Assembly: GCF_042453785.1 (NCBI RefSeq)
Contig: NC_091669.1
Location: 33,187,001 to 33,251,000 of the forward strand
Source of the DNA: Malus domestica
Lineage: Eukaryota > Streptophyta > Magnoliopsida > Rosales > Rosaceae
DNA: 64,000 nt
Reading direction: 5' to 3'
Made by a program: the position numbers and the translations under genes. This document shows, piece after piece, positions 1 to 9,851 of this stretch. The number at the start of each line of letters is the position of its first letter. The first letter of the stretch is position 1. The notes under the pieces were generated by a model. The model was not told where the DNA came from. It was given only the letters and a program-made list of their open reading frames with translations, and did not search any database.

Positions 1-1000
1 TTTCATGGCTAGTGAGATTTTTCACCCCTTTTAAAATCTCCAGCGTACTCATATGAACGCAAAAAATATATAAACTCGTAAATTTAGAGTGCAAATGATT
101 ACAAGTGAAGTGTGAAAACCGACTCAAATTGAAAATACTAGGTCATTTGATTTGTAATGTGATGTTTGTATAGTAGTTAGCATTGGTTCTGTTTAACATT
201 GCATTGTGCTATCTATTTGTCTTTGTGCATGAAAGCGCCAAATCCTTCTTTGAAAAAGCAATGACCAAAAGTCTTCTATTTAGATATTGCTGCTATACAC
301 TGTATAGTGCCCGCCTACAAATTAACAGGGTTTTAATGGTCCCCTCTCAGGCTCTTCCTATTCTTTTCCCTCGCGTTTGTTTCAAGTTTTCAATTATAAA
401 CGAAAGCAAATCATGACAGCTTGCTCTTAGCTCTTTGGTGGACTTGTTGGTATATATCATATATGTTTGGTAAATGAAATAGACAATGAGAGTAGGAATT
501 TTACATTCGGGAAAGAAAGGACATTGGATGTGCTTATAAAAGATTGAGTTACTTCCAATATTACCAATTGATTTTATGAAACCCCAACTTTCTTCAAGAG
601 GAAGTCAGTGAGAAACCAAAGTCAGTCCACTCAATACAAACCTTCTCTTTGGCCTATCGTAGCCTTTTATTGTGTTTAGACTCTTATGATTGGTAGATAA
701 AATGTAGAAGTCAGCATGTAACCAAGAGTAGATCACTTCATAATTCATTTATACAAGCTCAAATATAGCTGGATACTATTAAGATCCATTAATTTGGATA
801 GAAAGATTACAAGCCCAAATTTTATACTTCAAAATCTATTGGGTTGAAATATTCGAGCTTGAGAGAGAGGGGGGCTTCTGATTTTATAAATTGTGGAATG
901 AACGAACAATGACAAACTGCTGTAGTAAAACTGTAAACAAAAATTAATTTCTAGGCACTCAATTTTATGTTTATTTTCGGAAGGGATATATAGAATGCAA
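1..1000. other. AT-rich sequence, no gene seen
   Basis: No open frame here has a recognisable domain, codon bias or splice context. The short frames are about what AT-rich sequence gives by chance. No terminal repeats or target duplications were found. Confidence 0.5.
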
Positions 1001-1002
1001 AC

Positions 1003-1183
1003 CAAGAGCACATTTGATCATCCATGAGGTTGAATCCAACAGGTTACTGGTTGTGAAAGGGAGAAAGATTGGTATAAGTGTAATAATCAGTATACCAACA
1101 TTTACACTTATCTCAATTTTTCTTCCATTCAAAACCAGTAAGATGTTAGATTTCAACTTCATGGATGAACAAATATGCTCTTG
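1003..1183. repeat. Imperfect inverted duplication with coding-like arms
   Basis: The left arm (about 1003-1085) and right arm (about 1104-1183) are reverse complements at roughly four bases in five, with a spacer of about 18 bases. The right arm, read on the minus strand, lies inside the broken host frame 1146-1421. The left arm, read on the plus strand, gives a similar peptide; both contain IHEVE followed by a variant of GRKI. An exon end was therefore duplicated head to head. A transcript would fold into a long hairpin of the kind seen in young plant MIRNA loci, but no known miRNA was recognised. Confidence 0.6.
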
Positions 1184-1421
1184 TTTTGGATTCCATCGAG
1201 CCAAGGTAGACTCCAACCGAGTCCCAAGGGACGTTCTTCGTCATGTATTCCTCCACTGCTTCATTTGAAGCTTGATGTAAATGTTTTAATTTTGCCTCGT
1301 CTTCTAAATGATCCAATATCTTAGTCGCGCCTTCCATATTGCAGTTGTGGCATGCAACCGTAAGTGTATCTGATCTTACAATCTTGAATTGATGAGGTTT
1401 GCTGATCCATCCGCGGGAGGT
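1146..1421 (-). pseudogene. Host coding exon, 3' portion, separated from its 5' portion by a retroelement
   Basis: This is the downstream part of a minus-strand coding exon. Taking out the LTR element (1427-7175) and one 5-bp target duplication makes the frame from 7340 down to 7176 continue here without a break, to a stop at 1146-1148. The two parts total about 146 codons. The stretch includes an ACHNCN motif, then an acidic, helix-prone region. I do not recognise the family with confidence. The 5' part has a weak NYN/PIN-like look (a D-x-D-F-type motif, then leucines and a glycine turn). The end of this part overlaps the inverted duplication, so the true exon end is uncertain. The insertion should inactivate the gene unless it is spliced around. 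Confidence 0.6.
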
Positions 1422-1426
1422 TATTC
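1422..1426. repeat. Target-site duplication TATTC (left copy)
   Basis: TATTC directly precedes the 5' LTR and recurs at 7176-7180 directly after the 3' LTR. This defines the LTR element boundaries exactly. Confidence 0.92.
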
Positions 1427-1879
1427 TGTTGGATTTATTCCGATGTAAATCAACCTTAAATGATCTACAATATATAATAGGAATGTAATATTGGAGATTA
1501 ATGTAGATATTGTGATTTATTTCCTAAAGATATCAATCTTATATTAGGTGTCTTGTAATACAAGTAAGATTGATGGAGTCCTTGATTTTATGTGATTATG
1601 ATACCTAACTGATAGGCTAAAAAGTGGGATTTGGGATTCCTTTATGGATGGAACCTTAATGCCCTAGCCAGTATAAATACCAAGGTCCCTGCAAACCCTA
1701 GAGACACAACAAACACTTCCCATAAAGTAGTTGTATCCAGCTAGGTGCTTTGTAGAAGACTTTGGTGTTGCCGCATCCTTCATCTTCTTCGTTTGATCTC
1801 CAATGGCTATCGCTTCATGATCAGGTCAGCTAAAATTCCTTCGTTTGTGTTTTAATTATATAACCACATAAAGTTTACA
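1427..1879 (+). repeat. 5' LTR
   Basis: Starts TGTTGG and ends TTTACA, the usual TG...CA form. A TATA-like box (GTATAAATA) lies at 1671-1679. The sequence is nearly identical to 6723-7175. Confidence 0.92.
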
Positions 1880-1881
1880 TG

Positions 1882-1894
1882 TGGTATCAGAGCC
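1882..1894 (+). promoter_or_regulatory. Primer-binding site (initiator tRNA-Met type)
   Basis: TGGTATCAGAGCC lies two bases after the 5' LTR. This is the classic plant Copia minus-strand primer site, complementary to the 3' end of initiator methionine tRNA. Confidence 0.88.
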
Positions 1895-4390
1895 TCTGAT
1901 TATATAATTAAAACCTATTAGGTTTAATATTGGATTACATAATATTCTGCGTGTGTTTAATCCAAGTTGTGATTGCATATGTTTGGCAACACCACCATGC
2001 CGGACCTCCTTGAAAACGGGATCAGTACGTTTCCGCATATAGTTGCATATACTTGGCATATTAATATGATATGCACAGCACATATTTTGCATCAGTTCCT
2101 ATTGTCTTAGAGACCGAAATTATCAGTTAAATAAAACGATTACATAATTGGATATTCTGTTTCTGCGAGTGATGTCTCTTGAGTTCAAGTTTTGCTTCCA
2201 CCGCCACCACCCTTCAAAATTTCAAACCCAAACGTGGGCCTTTATTTTAATTGAAGCGCTTAATGATGATATTGAATTAACTATAAGAAAGAAAGATTGA
2301 AATAGTTAGTTCATTATTTTATTGAATTAGTTTTAATTGGAAGACTTCTTTAGGCTTCCTATTTCAATGTTCATGTTAATGTTTTGGTTCAATTGAAATA
2401 GTCATGTGTTCTAACTTTGCACTGGAGAATTTTTTGAGACGATCAATGAACCCAATGATAGAATCTCATGATCAGAAAGGGTTAGTTAAATATAAAAGAT
2501 CAGAATCAGATGGAGGTCGGTTAAAGAGCGGGTAAAGCCAACAAACCGTGCCGAGGCATAAAGACAACGTCGTCCAACGGAAGACAAGTCATGGACGTCA
2601 CCTCCCAAGCGTCTCAACTCAGCAAACTCGGTAAAGTCCTCTATCAAAGTGAATGGTGTTGATCATTATATATGTCAAGTACGAAACAGTCGATCATACA
2701 TATGGTTAGTTTTGATTATTAAGTTTTGAACTTGATAATTATAACAAAGAGAAAATATATGCTTTGAACATGATAAATTCTTATTTGCATATGAAAAGCC
2801 TACCGAGAAGCATATGTAAATATGCATAAATTATTTTACTTGTTTTTTAGACTATATTATGTCAAAATAGTCTGGGTGTTTCGGCACTAGTACATGAGTA
2901 AGTCTATTGCTCTATTTTTTATGGGTAATATGAATTCATGGAAATATTTTCATTCAGTTGTGTTACATGATAATGTGTAGGAAATATATATAGACCGAAT
3001 GTAATAGCCATGTCATTGGTTGTTGTTGGAAATAATCAATATGGATTAAAATTTTAAGTTTTGCAAACATGTAGTAAAATGACATATGGTATATTTCTTT
3101 TTAAGGGGATTGGATTGTCCTATATTGCTTGAGATGATCCTATGCAAAGACACAAATATATGATAAATCTGGCAGATTAGCATTAATAATGCAGTAAAAT
3201 TATTGTTATGTCCAGAATATATGCACTATGTACTCGTACTTGGGTATGACTGGGGATTAATTCAAGTAATGTTTAATGTCATATTAACTCCATAAGGAAT
3301 CTGCATGACTAACCAAAATTAGTTTTGTCTACAATTTTGCTTTCTTATCTCAGTATAGTCATTTAATTGTACATGACTAGTTAATTATGAAATTGATGCA
3401 TAATTTGTGGATTGACTGAGAATGACATAAAGCATCCAGTGGCAAGAACAAGAACAAGAACATTATACAAATGAATGAGGTATGCAGTAATTATGTGACA
3501 ATTCTCATTTGTATTTTATCTATTTATATGAGAATTATGGTTGGCCATGTGATTATATATATGTTTATAAAGAAGTGGTGAACATATGAAGGCATGCGGT
3601 ATGTATTTCATTCAAAGCATATGACTAAAATTGATAAGCATAAGTTTTCAAACTTGTATATGGTTTGTTAGTTTTTCCTATGCCTAAAGAATTTAAACAA
3701 TGTTTTGATGAGTCAATTTTATGTGCCATAAGGGGAGAAGAAAAGAAATTATTCAAGGCTAATGTATGGCATGTATTGGGGTTTTTTCTTTTGGAAGAAA
3801 AGAATTTTTGGTTGTTCCTTTGCTTAATTTGGTATTTACAAGGCTAATGCACGATTGTGAAGCTAATGTTTTAGGAGTCTTGTACTACAGAAATAAAGGT
3901 ACAAAAGGAAAGGAACTCGTTTGACTTAAGAGAGCATTTAAGTGATATCACAATTTGGCTTTTGAATTAAAAGCGACTATATTGTTTAAAGTGTTTCCAT
4001 TTTGAATCTATTAGCTCCATCATGTTTTCTCATACGTGTTGATATCCTTGTGGTGGAAGATTGATATTATAGCTCTTATACAACTTGATCTATATGTGAT
4101 TAATCTCCTTTCAAGTATGTTGTCAGGTTTTTTGAGATTAATTGGATATCGAAGGGAGTCATGAAGGAAATTATTAAATTAAGGCCATTTGTTGGCAAGA
4201 CTCGAAGCTTGAATCATGTTATCATAATTTTATCACTTACAGCTAATTAATCCATGTGACGTTTGTATTGTTTTAGGCTGGAGATGATCAATGTCTTGTC
4301 AACTAAGCAAGCCGTAGCGGCTTAGTTGATGCTGGGACTATGGTTTTAAGTTACTTTGATCAGCGTTGCATCTTAATTAGAATAAAAGGG

Positions 4391-4595
4391 ATAATCTTCT
4401 TGCCCGTAGGTGTGGATCGTTTCCTTTGTTTTAATTAAGATGGCATAGTATGGGTTTTATTTCACAGGAGTTTGTGAAAACTTCATCTTGCCCGTAGGTG
4501 TTGAAGTTTTTTATGAAGGTAACTCTTGTGACATATAATTCAGTACTAGAAACTAATTAATTTGCTTGCCCGTAGGTGTAAATTAATCTAGTTTC
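4391..4595 (+). repeat. Hairpin triplet 1 with shared 16-nt loop
   Basis: There are three stem-loops. Hairpin 1 (4391-4420) has a weak 7-pair stem. Hairpin 2 (4477-4510) has a perfect 9-bp stem. Hairpin 3 (4549-4595) has about 15 pairs and one bulge. Each encloses exactly 16 nt: TCTTGCCCGTAGGTGT in the first two and GCTTGCCCGTAGGTGT in the third. The stem sequences are unrelated to each other, so the loop is constant while pairing is kept by different bases. They lie inside the coding-free LTR element. Confidence 0.82.
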
Positions 4596-5418
4596 ATGAA
4601 GTTTATTGGGGATAAAGTTCCATGCCATCAGTTACAAAATCCCATTGAGCCCCATAATAGGTTGTGGTTTTAAGGCATGGAAATCGGTTGCATCATAACA
4701 TATTTTGTGTCTATTCATGAGACTTGTTGATGCAAAGTATTGGACCCATGAAGGTTAATCAAGGATTGCTAAGGTACACATTATTTAAGTCTTATGCTTG
4801 TAAATCTTTTCAATTTGAAATATGATGTCATTTTAGATGATGAAATTTGACTACTAGAGTTTCCCTTGGACATCGAAATTGAAATGATATGAAATTGAAT
4901 TGTTATGGATGTATAAATTCATGATAGATGCACATGATTGTTTCTGGCAGATTGCATGTCTTGATTTAAATTGAGTGAATGATACGTCTAATGATCACCA
5001 AACGACCTGAATTTTTTATATGTTCAACATATATATGTCTATTATGTGTCTGCAAATTTTCGTAAATTTTTGCCATGTAGTATAATTATGGTGAATTTAC
5101 TAGTAACCCATACCGTACAGACAGTTTTTCTGGCAGATTGTTTTTTGTTTTTTTTGAGACGTCATTTTAGACAATTAGTTTTACTTAAAATGGCCCTATA
5201 TTTTTATTTTATGAAGATTAGTATGTCTATTTTGATCTGTAAAATTTTGGTAGCAATTAAGCTTGTAAATTAATTATGATAAATTCTAAAGTAAGTGTAA
5301 CTCATTGCTGAAATTCTTTTGATAACTTTATGTTGGTTGTGATGTCTATTTAATTATGTCTAAAATATGAAGAAAATTTGTTTAGGTACATCCTTGAAAG
5401 AATATATGAATGAGTGTT

Positions 5419-5510
5419 TGCCCAAGTGGGAGAATAAGTGAAAGAAAATTGGGCTTCACACTTATTAACTTATTTGCAATAAGTGTATAAACTCTAAAAG
5501 TTTAGAGTTT
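5419..5510 (+). repeat. Palindromic segment with internal purine-tract-like copy
   Basis: A perfect 10-bp inverted repeat with a 2-nt gap lies at 5489-5510. A 9-bp stem with an 11-nt loop lies at 5458-5486. GCCCAA and TTGGGC can pair around 5420 and 5449. AGTGGGAGAAT near 5426 resembles the purine tract before the 3' LTR. It may be an internal priming or structural signal, or chance; no function can be assigned. Confidence 0.45.
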
Positions 5511-6179
5511 TGAGCATTAAGTGGACTAGCATAAAGTGTTATTCTATCTTCCATGAATATGTGTTTTGGTTGATGAAATTAGAATTATGCCATGACTCGA
5601 ATGACAATAATATGTTTAAGTTGCAGAATGAGTACTTGGGGTATGTGTATATTTTTACTTGAAATCATTTGGATGCCTTGATTGATTATTTGTTAATCTT
5701 TAGAAAGAATTTTGAGGCTCGTGGGGACTTAGCGCAAATATGGAATTATTAATGCAAATAGATGGTTGTGAAATGCATGGTTTTGTACAAACAGCGGTGA
5801 ATGTCTTAGTTTTACCTTTCATCGAGATTATGCTATTTAAGGTGTTAAGGAAAGGTTAAAGAAAGACAATTTTGTAGTGATATGCATTCATTGACTAAGT
5901 AAGGGTGTTCCCACAAGCATATTTCAAAAGTATGATTTAAGTAGTGATTTGCAAATTAAGTGACGATGTTGCAAATCAGTGGGAGCTTGAGTTTCATGTA
6001 ATTGATGCCTTACATTTGCAGATGACCTATAAGGTATGTATGGTTGATTGAATCCATTTATTCAGTTTAATCTCTAGTTGGATTCATGTAGTCACATGTT
6101 TATGTGTTGGTCAATTATCAGATGATGATATATCTGATATCCAGTTAAGCAAATTGCATTTTAAGTCATAAAAGGATGG

Positions 6180-6383
6180 TTAATCTTCTTGCTCGTAGGT
6201 GTGGATTAATTCTTTTGGTTCGACTTAAAATGGCATGACATGATTTATATGTTGTATTAGTTGTAAGAGTTTTTTCATCTTGCTCATAAGTGTTGAAAAA
6301 TTCTCTCACGAAAGTAACTAATATGGTATATGAACTAGTGTCAAAAACATGTTAATTCATCTTGCTCGTAGGTGTTGAATTAA
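6180..6383 (+). repeat. Hairpin triplet 2 with shared 16-nt loop
   Basis: There are three more stem-loops: 6180-6209 (7 pairs including one G-T), 6271-6300 (7 pairs) and 6352-6383 (8 pairs). Loops are again 16 nt: TCTTGCTCGTAGGTGT in the first and third, and TCTTGCTCATAAGTGT in the second. Order and spacing match triplet 1 and the flanks are distantly similar, so the triplets are old duplicates 1.79 kb apart. Stem sequences differ from their counterparts, yet pairing is preserved. Confidence 0.82.
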
Positions 6384-6712
6384 TTATGTTTTATGAAGTT
6401 TTTTGTTTGCAACTGCAGTAAAAGTTTGCATGAAAGAGGACCTGAGATGATAAAAGTTGAGACACATTCAGGTAATTAAATTTCATCTTTGCAATCATAA
6501 TTTGACGGTGTTTCATGTGGATGAGGATTTTAGCATGTGTGATTATGAAGGTTTTAGGTTGTGTCAACCTTACAACCTTGTTAGTTCCATGTTAAAAGAC
6601 TTATTTGACAGAAACTTGTATCAAGGATAGGATGTTATCACAACTACATGGCCATTAAAGTGACATTAATCTCCAATTTCAAGTATAAACATAAATATTA
6701 TATGTGTAGACC

Positions 6713-6722
6713 AGTGGGAGAA
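6713..6722 (+). promoter_or_regulatory. Polypurine tract before 3' LTR
   Basis: The purine-rich AGTGGGAGAA ends directly at the 3' LTR, as expected for the plus-strand priming site of an LTR element. Confidence 0.75.
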
Positions 6723-7175
6723 TGTTGGATTTATTCCGATGTAAATCAACCTTAAATGATCTACAATATATAATAGGAATGTAATATTGGAGATTAATGT
6801 AGATATTGTGATTTATTTCCTAAAGATATCAATCTTATATTAGGTGTCTTGTAATACAAGTAAGATTGATGGAGTCCTTGATTTTATGTGATTATGATAC
6901 CTAACTGATAGGCTAAAAAGTGGGATTTGGGATTCCTTTATGGATGGAACCTTAATGCCCTAGCCAGTATAAATACCAAGGTCCCTGCAAACCCTAGAGA
7001 CACAACAAACACTTCCCATAAAGTAGTTGTATCCAGCTAGGTGCTTTGTAGAAGACTTTGGTGTTGCCGCATCCTTCATCTTCTTCGTTTGATCTCCAAT
7101 GGCTATCGCTTCATGATCAGGTCAGCTAAAATTCCTTCATTTGTGTTTTAATTATATAACCACATAAAGTTTACA
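6723..7175 (+). repeat. 3' LTR
   Basis: This is a 453-bp copy of the 5' LTR with one base difference. It is followed by the TATTC target duplication at 7176-7180. Confidence 0.92.
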
Positions 7176-7340
7176 TATTCTTGAATCGGTTACGATAACA
7201 ATCGTATTATGTAAATCCAATAGAATATTAGTAGTTCCGTGTTCTCGTAGAAGGCCTAAAAGAGTTTGAAAATCCTTCTCTGAATCATTAGCTATGGTGA
7301 TTACTTGTGTCGAAGTTTCTTTTTCTTTTTGCGCTCCACT
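7176..7340 (-). pseudogene. Host coding exon, 5' portion, interrupted by LTR element
   Basis: Read on the minus strand, a pyrimidine tract and AG (7341-7342) form a good splice acceptor. An open frame of 55 codons then runs to the insertion point. It includes the motif IANDSEKDFQTLL and then a leucine-rich, glycine-turn segment, weakly reminiscent of an NYN/PIN-like nuclease fold. The frame joins 1421-1146 exactly when the LTR element and one TATTC are removed. The plus-strand bases looked organellar at first, but the frame continuity argues for a nuclear exon. No upstream exon was found. Confidence 0.6.
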
Positions 7341-7469
7341 CTCTTAAAAAAAAAAACTGTAATAAAGCATGTTAACAAAATAAAGAATAAGAGTACAAAG
7401 CATATCTCATAAATAAAGAGTACAAGCATAACCTCATACATATACATAACAAAACAATTCTGCTATAAT

Positions 7470-8340
7470 ATATACTAGCTAATGAATTAAACCCTCCATC
7501 GCTCTAACCCTAAACTACCCGCCAAGGCCCCCCTCGCTCCCTTCTCAACCCCAAAGCCCTCTCTCTCAAACACAGTGATAAACCTAAACTGCCCACAAAG
7601 CCCAGTCCCTTCCTCTCTCTGACAAAGCCATGAACTGCCGACTGAAAGCCAAATCAAAGGCCAAGTCCCTGGTGGGATCAGTATCCTCGAATTGGAAGAA
7701 TTCAGCCCAAGCGGCGAAGCTCCTAGGTGAGTTCCGGACTCGTTTTGGTATGCTTTTCGTTTTTCTTTTAGGGTTTGTGAGGAGGAAATAATTTCGATTT
7801 TGCTGATAACATGCTTTGATCGTTTGAGCAAACATACTAAAGAAAATTTGGTTTTTGGCTGCTGTGCGTGAATTTAATTAATTCATACCGAATTTTTTGT
7901 GTGCATAAAACTATATCCCTTTTAATATATCGTATATGTATCTTTTAGGGTTTATATAATAGCAGCTAGATGTATTGTGTTGACCTGGGTAGAATTCTGA
8001 ACAAATTTCGCAGGAGTGGATTCAAATGGATTTTCTGTAGACATGGTTGCAGAGTTCATAGCTGCAGAACTCCACTCGGAGTGCTTGCCATTTCTGAACC
8101 CGTCACATGAAGGCATGTGGTGCAAGATCAGCCTGTATGAAGGTCAGTTGAAATTCTAAGCCAGCTAAGAAAGTCGTATCATACAGTGCAATGTGCATGG
8201 CTGATAACTGCATGTGCATCATCCGAGCTAACTGTAGGGAAAATGCCAGTTTTTAAAGAAAAACAAAAATGTGAACCGCTCCGGAGACCGAAGAGTAAGG
8301 GTTCGGTTGTAAGCTTGTGCAAAACCAGTGGCCTAACAAA
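7470..8340 (+). pseudogene. Tandem gene copy A (exons 1 and 2 of a zinc-knuckle gene family)
   Basis: Candidate exon 1 is 7630-7726: ATG, a basic start rich in Lys and Arg, ending in KLL before a GTGAGT donor. Candidate exon 2 is 8014-8142, after a CAG acceptor and before GTCAGT; its frame encodes 43 residues including AELHSECLPFLNP. Exon 2 leaves phase 1, which matches the zinc-knuckle exon near copy C (15808-16199). This suggests the ancestral order was exon 1, exon 2, zinc-knuckle exon. No zinc-knuckle exon follows copy A, so it looks truncated. The downstream sequence near 8240-8300 recurs after copy C (16510-16610), supporting tandem duplication. The exon 2 domain is not recognised. Confidence 0.5.
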
Positions 8341-8350
8341 ATAATAAAAA

Positions 8351-8709
8351 GGTTTTTTTAGCCAAAATGGTCATTGAGATTTGTCCAACTTCTCACTTTG
8401 GTCCTTGAGATTTAAAATCAATAGAAGTAGTCCATGACCATCAATCATTTTGGTCATTCGGTGAACAATTATGTAAATAATGATCAAAATAACAAAATTA
8501 CCCTCAATATAATAAACAATAGGTCAAAATGATTTGGCAAAAATTAAGGGTATTTTTGTCATTTTATTCTAATTTTTTGGAGATTTTTCATGGAATGACC
8601 AAAATGATTGATTGTGGAAAAACTTAGGGACCAATTCTATCGATTTCAAATCTCAGGGACCAAAGTGCGGAGTTATGTAAATCTCAGAGACTATTTTAGC
8701 TAAAAAGTC
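8351..8709. mobile_element. MITE with long inverted repeats
   Basis: The first 80 or so bases and the last 80 are imperfect reverse complements (ends near TTTTTAGCCAAAATGG and its complement). The flanks TAATAAAAA (8342-8350) and TAATAAGAA (8710-8718) match at 8 of 9 bases. A 9-bp duplication suggests a Mutator-type MITE. No coding sequence. Confidence 0.65.
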
Positions 8710-8869
8710 TAATAAGAAATCCTTTATGGATTTCTATGGAATTATAAAGATTATCTTTATTGTCTAAATAATTAGTTATAAAGGTAAAGTTATCAATTTA
8801 TCAGTAAAAATTTAACTGAAAAGGTTACGTAAAAGTGAATTAAAAATCGAGTGCTAGCGAAGGTCTCAA

Positions 8870-9327
8870 ACTTGTAGAAAATTTATGAAGATGCCTATAA
8901 ACTACAGGGGTGTTATTGTAATTAAACCCCAAAAGTTAGTATATAAGGGAAACCTCTTATCCCTCTAACCAATAAACTACCGGCCAAAGCCCCCCTCCCT
9001 CCTTTCTCAATCTCGATGTGGCCCAAATCTAACCTCAAAGCCCTGGCTGGGAGAGATTTTTCAGTGTGATAGTCACACGAAGTTGTGCATCACGTGTCTC
9101 CATATAAATTGTGGGATATGTATGTTAAAAGGTTAATAACTTAAAAATTAAAATTTTCTACCACTTACATAGAAACACATGGTGTACCATTTGTGTTCCA
9201 GTCATAACTAAAAATTTCTCCCTCGCTGGCTCTATTTCTCTCTAAATAGCCATGAACCGTCAACTAACAGCAAAATCAAAGGCCAAGCTTCACGCGGGAT
9301 CAAGATCCTGGTAGGTGATGAACTCAG
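8870..9327 (+). pseudogene. Tandem gene copy B, promoter and exon 1 part, cut by Copia
   Basis: A TATA box (TATATAA at 8940-8946), a pyrimidine-rich leader and an ATG at 9252-9254 open the frame seen in copy C (MNRRLTAKSKAKL). The frame is broken after GATCCTGGTAGG, and a Copia element interrupts the copy from 9328. The sequence resumes at 14344. A 170-bp MITE sits in the leader at 9051-9220. This copy cannot make the full exon 1 protein. Confidence 0.55.
9051..9220. mobile_element. Mutator-type MITE (170 bp)
   Basis: Terminal inverted repeats begin GAGAGATTTTT and GAGAAATTTTT. The 9-bp flanks CCTGGCTGG (9042-9050) and CCTCGCTGG (9221-9229) match at 8 of 9. Tandem copy C has the empty site (CCCTCGCTGGCTC near 15203), which confirms the boundaries. 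The right end shares GACTGGAACACA with the Pack-MULE at 52663-53823. Confidence 0.82.
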
Positions 9328-9728
9328 TGTTGATGTGTAACCCTTGAGCTAATATCTTGGAGCTAAAGTTACAAATTTTGAATTTCCTTTTTATGTGATT
9401 TATTTTTTTTTTCTGGTGTAATCTGAGTCATTGGATCATAGTCCAAGTGGTCTCTTCTCTAGCATAGGATCTAAGTGATAGAATAAGACAAGTGGCATCA
9501 TCTCATAGGATGATAGTAATGAATGGTTGAGATTGTATTGTGTATTGGTGAGTGAATGATCTCCCTTCCTTTACATACATAACGGTTACAAAATGTATTT
9601 TGTTGTAAAGTGGAAATCCAAGAGACATATTCAATCATCTTCTCTCTAAACACCATTGTTGTCTTTGTTTTTCAAACTCTAACACAGAGAACTCCACTGA
9701 AATACATATAAAAACACCAACTCTAATA
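9328..9728 (+). repeat. Copia 5' LTR
   Basis: A 401-bp direct repeat of 13948-14343, preceded by the CTCAG target duplication. Confidence 0.9.
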
Positions 9729-9851
9729 TGGCCTCAAAGCCATGTTCGGTTATCTAAACTGGGCGTAAATCTGTGAGAAGAAAACTGAAAATTGATTCGA
9801 GCTGAAATCGAGCTCATTCGACGATCGAGGTGGTGTGATTTCTTGAATCCG

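Larger units (their letters stand above)
1427..7175 (+). mobile_element. Non-autonomous LTR retrotransposon with hairpin array (LARD-like)
   Basis: The element is complete: two 453-bp LTRs, a 5-bp target duplication (TATTC), a primer-binding site matching initiator tRNA-Met just inside the 5' LTR, and a purine tract before the 3' LTR. The 4.8-kb interior has no frame with gag, protease, integrase or reverse transcriptase similarity. It therefore needs enzymes from another element, probably Copia given the primer site. The LTRs differ at one base that I can see (G/A near 1844 and 7140), so insertion was recent. The interior carries six hairpins with a shared loop, listed separately. It interrupts a host coding exon on the opposite strand. 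The 5S-rRNA-bearing Cassandra family was considered, but no 5S-like motif is visible. Confidence 0.9.

Noticed and set aside
1003..1183. Known miRNA gene
   Set aside because: No arm segment matches a miRNA family I can recall; kept only as a foldback candidate.
3665..3847. 60-codon ORF in the LTR element interior
   Set aside because: Low complexity, hydrophobic and without family motifs; isolated among stops.
1427..7175. Cassandra TRIM family
   Set aside because: Cassandra LTRs carry 5S rRNA sequence and are shorter; no 5S box is visible here.
7181..7340. Possible plastid DNA insertion
   Set aside because: The composition looked organellar, but the frame joins in phase with 1421-1146 across the target site and is preceded by a splice acceptor, so a nuclear exon fits better.
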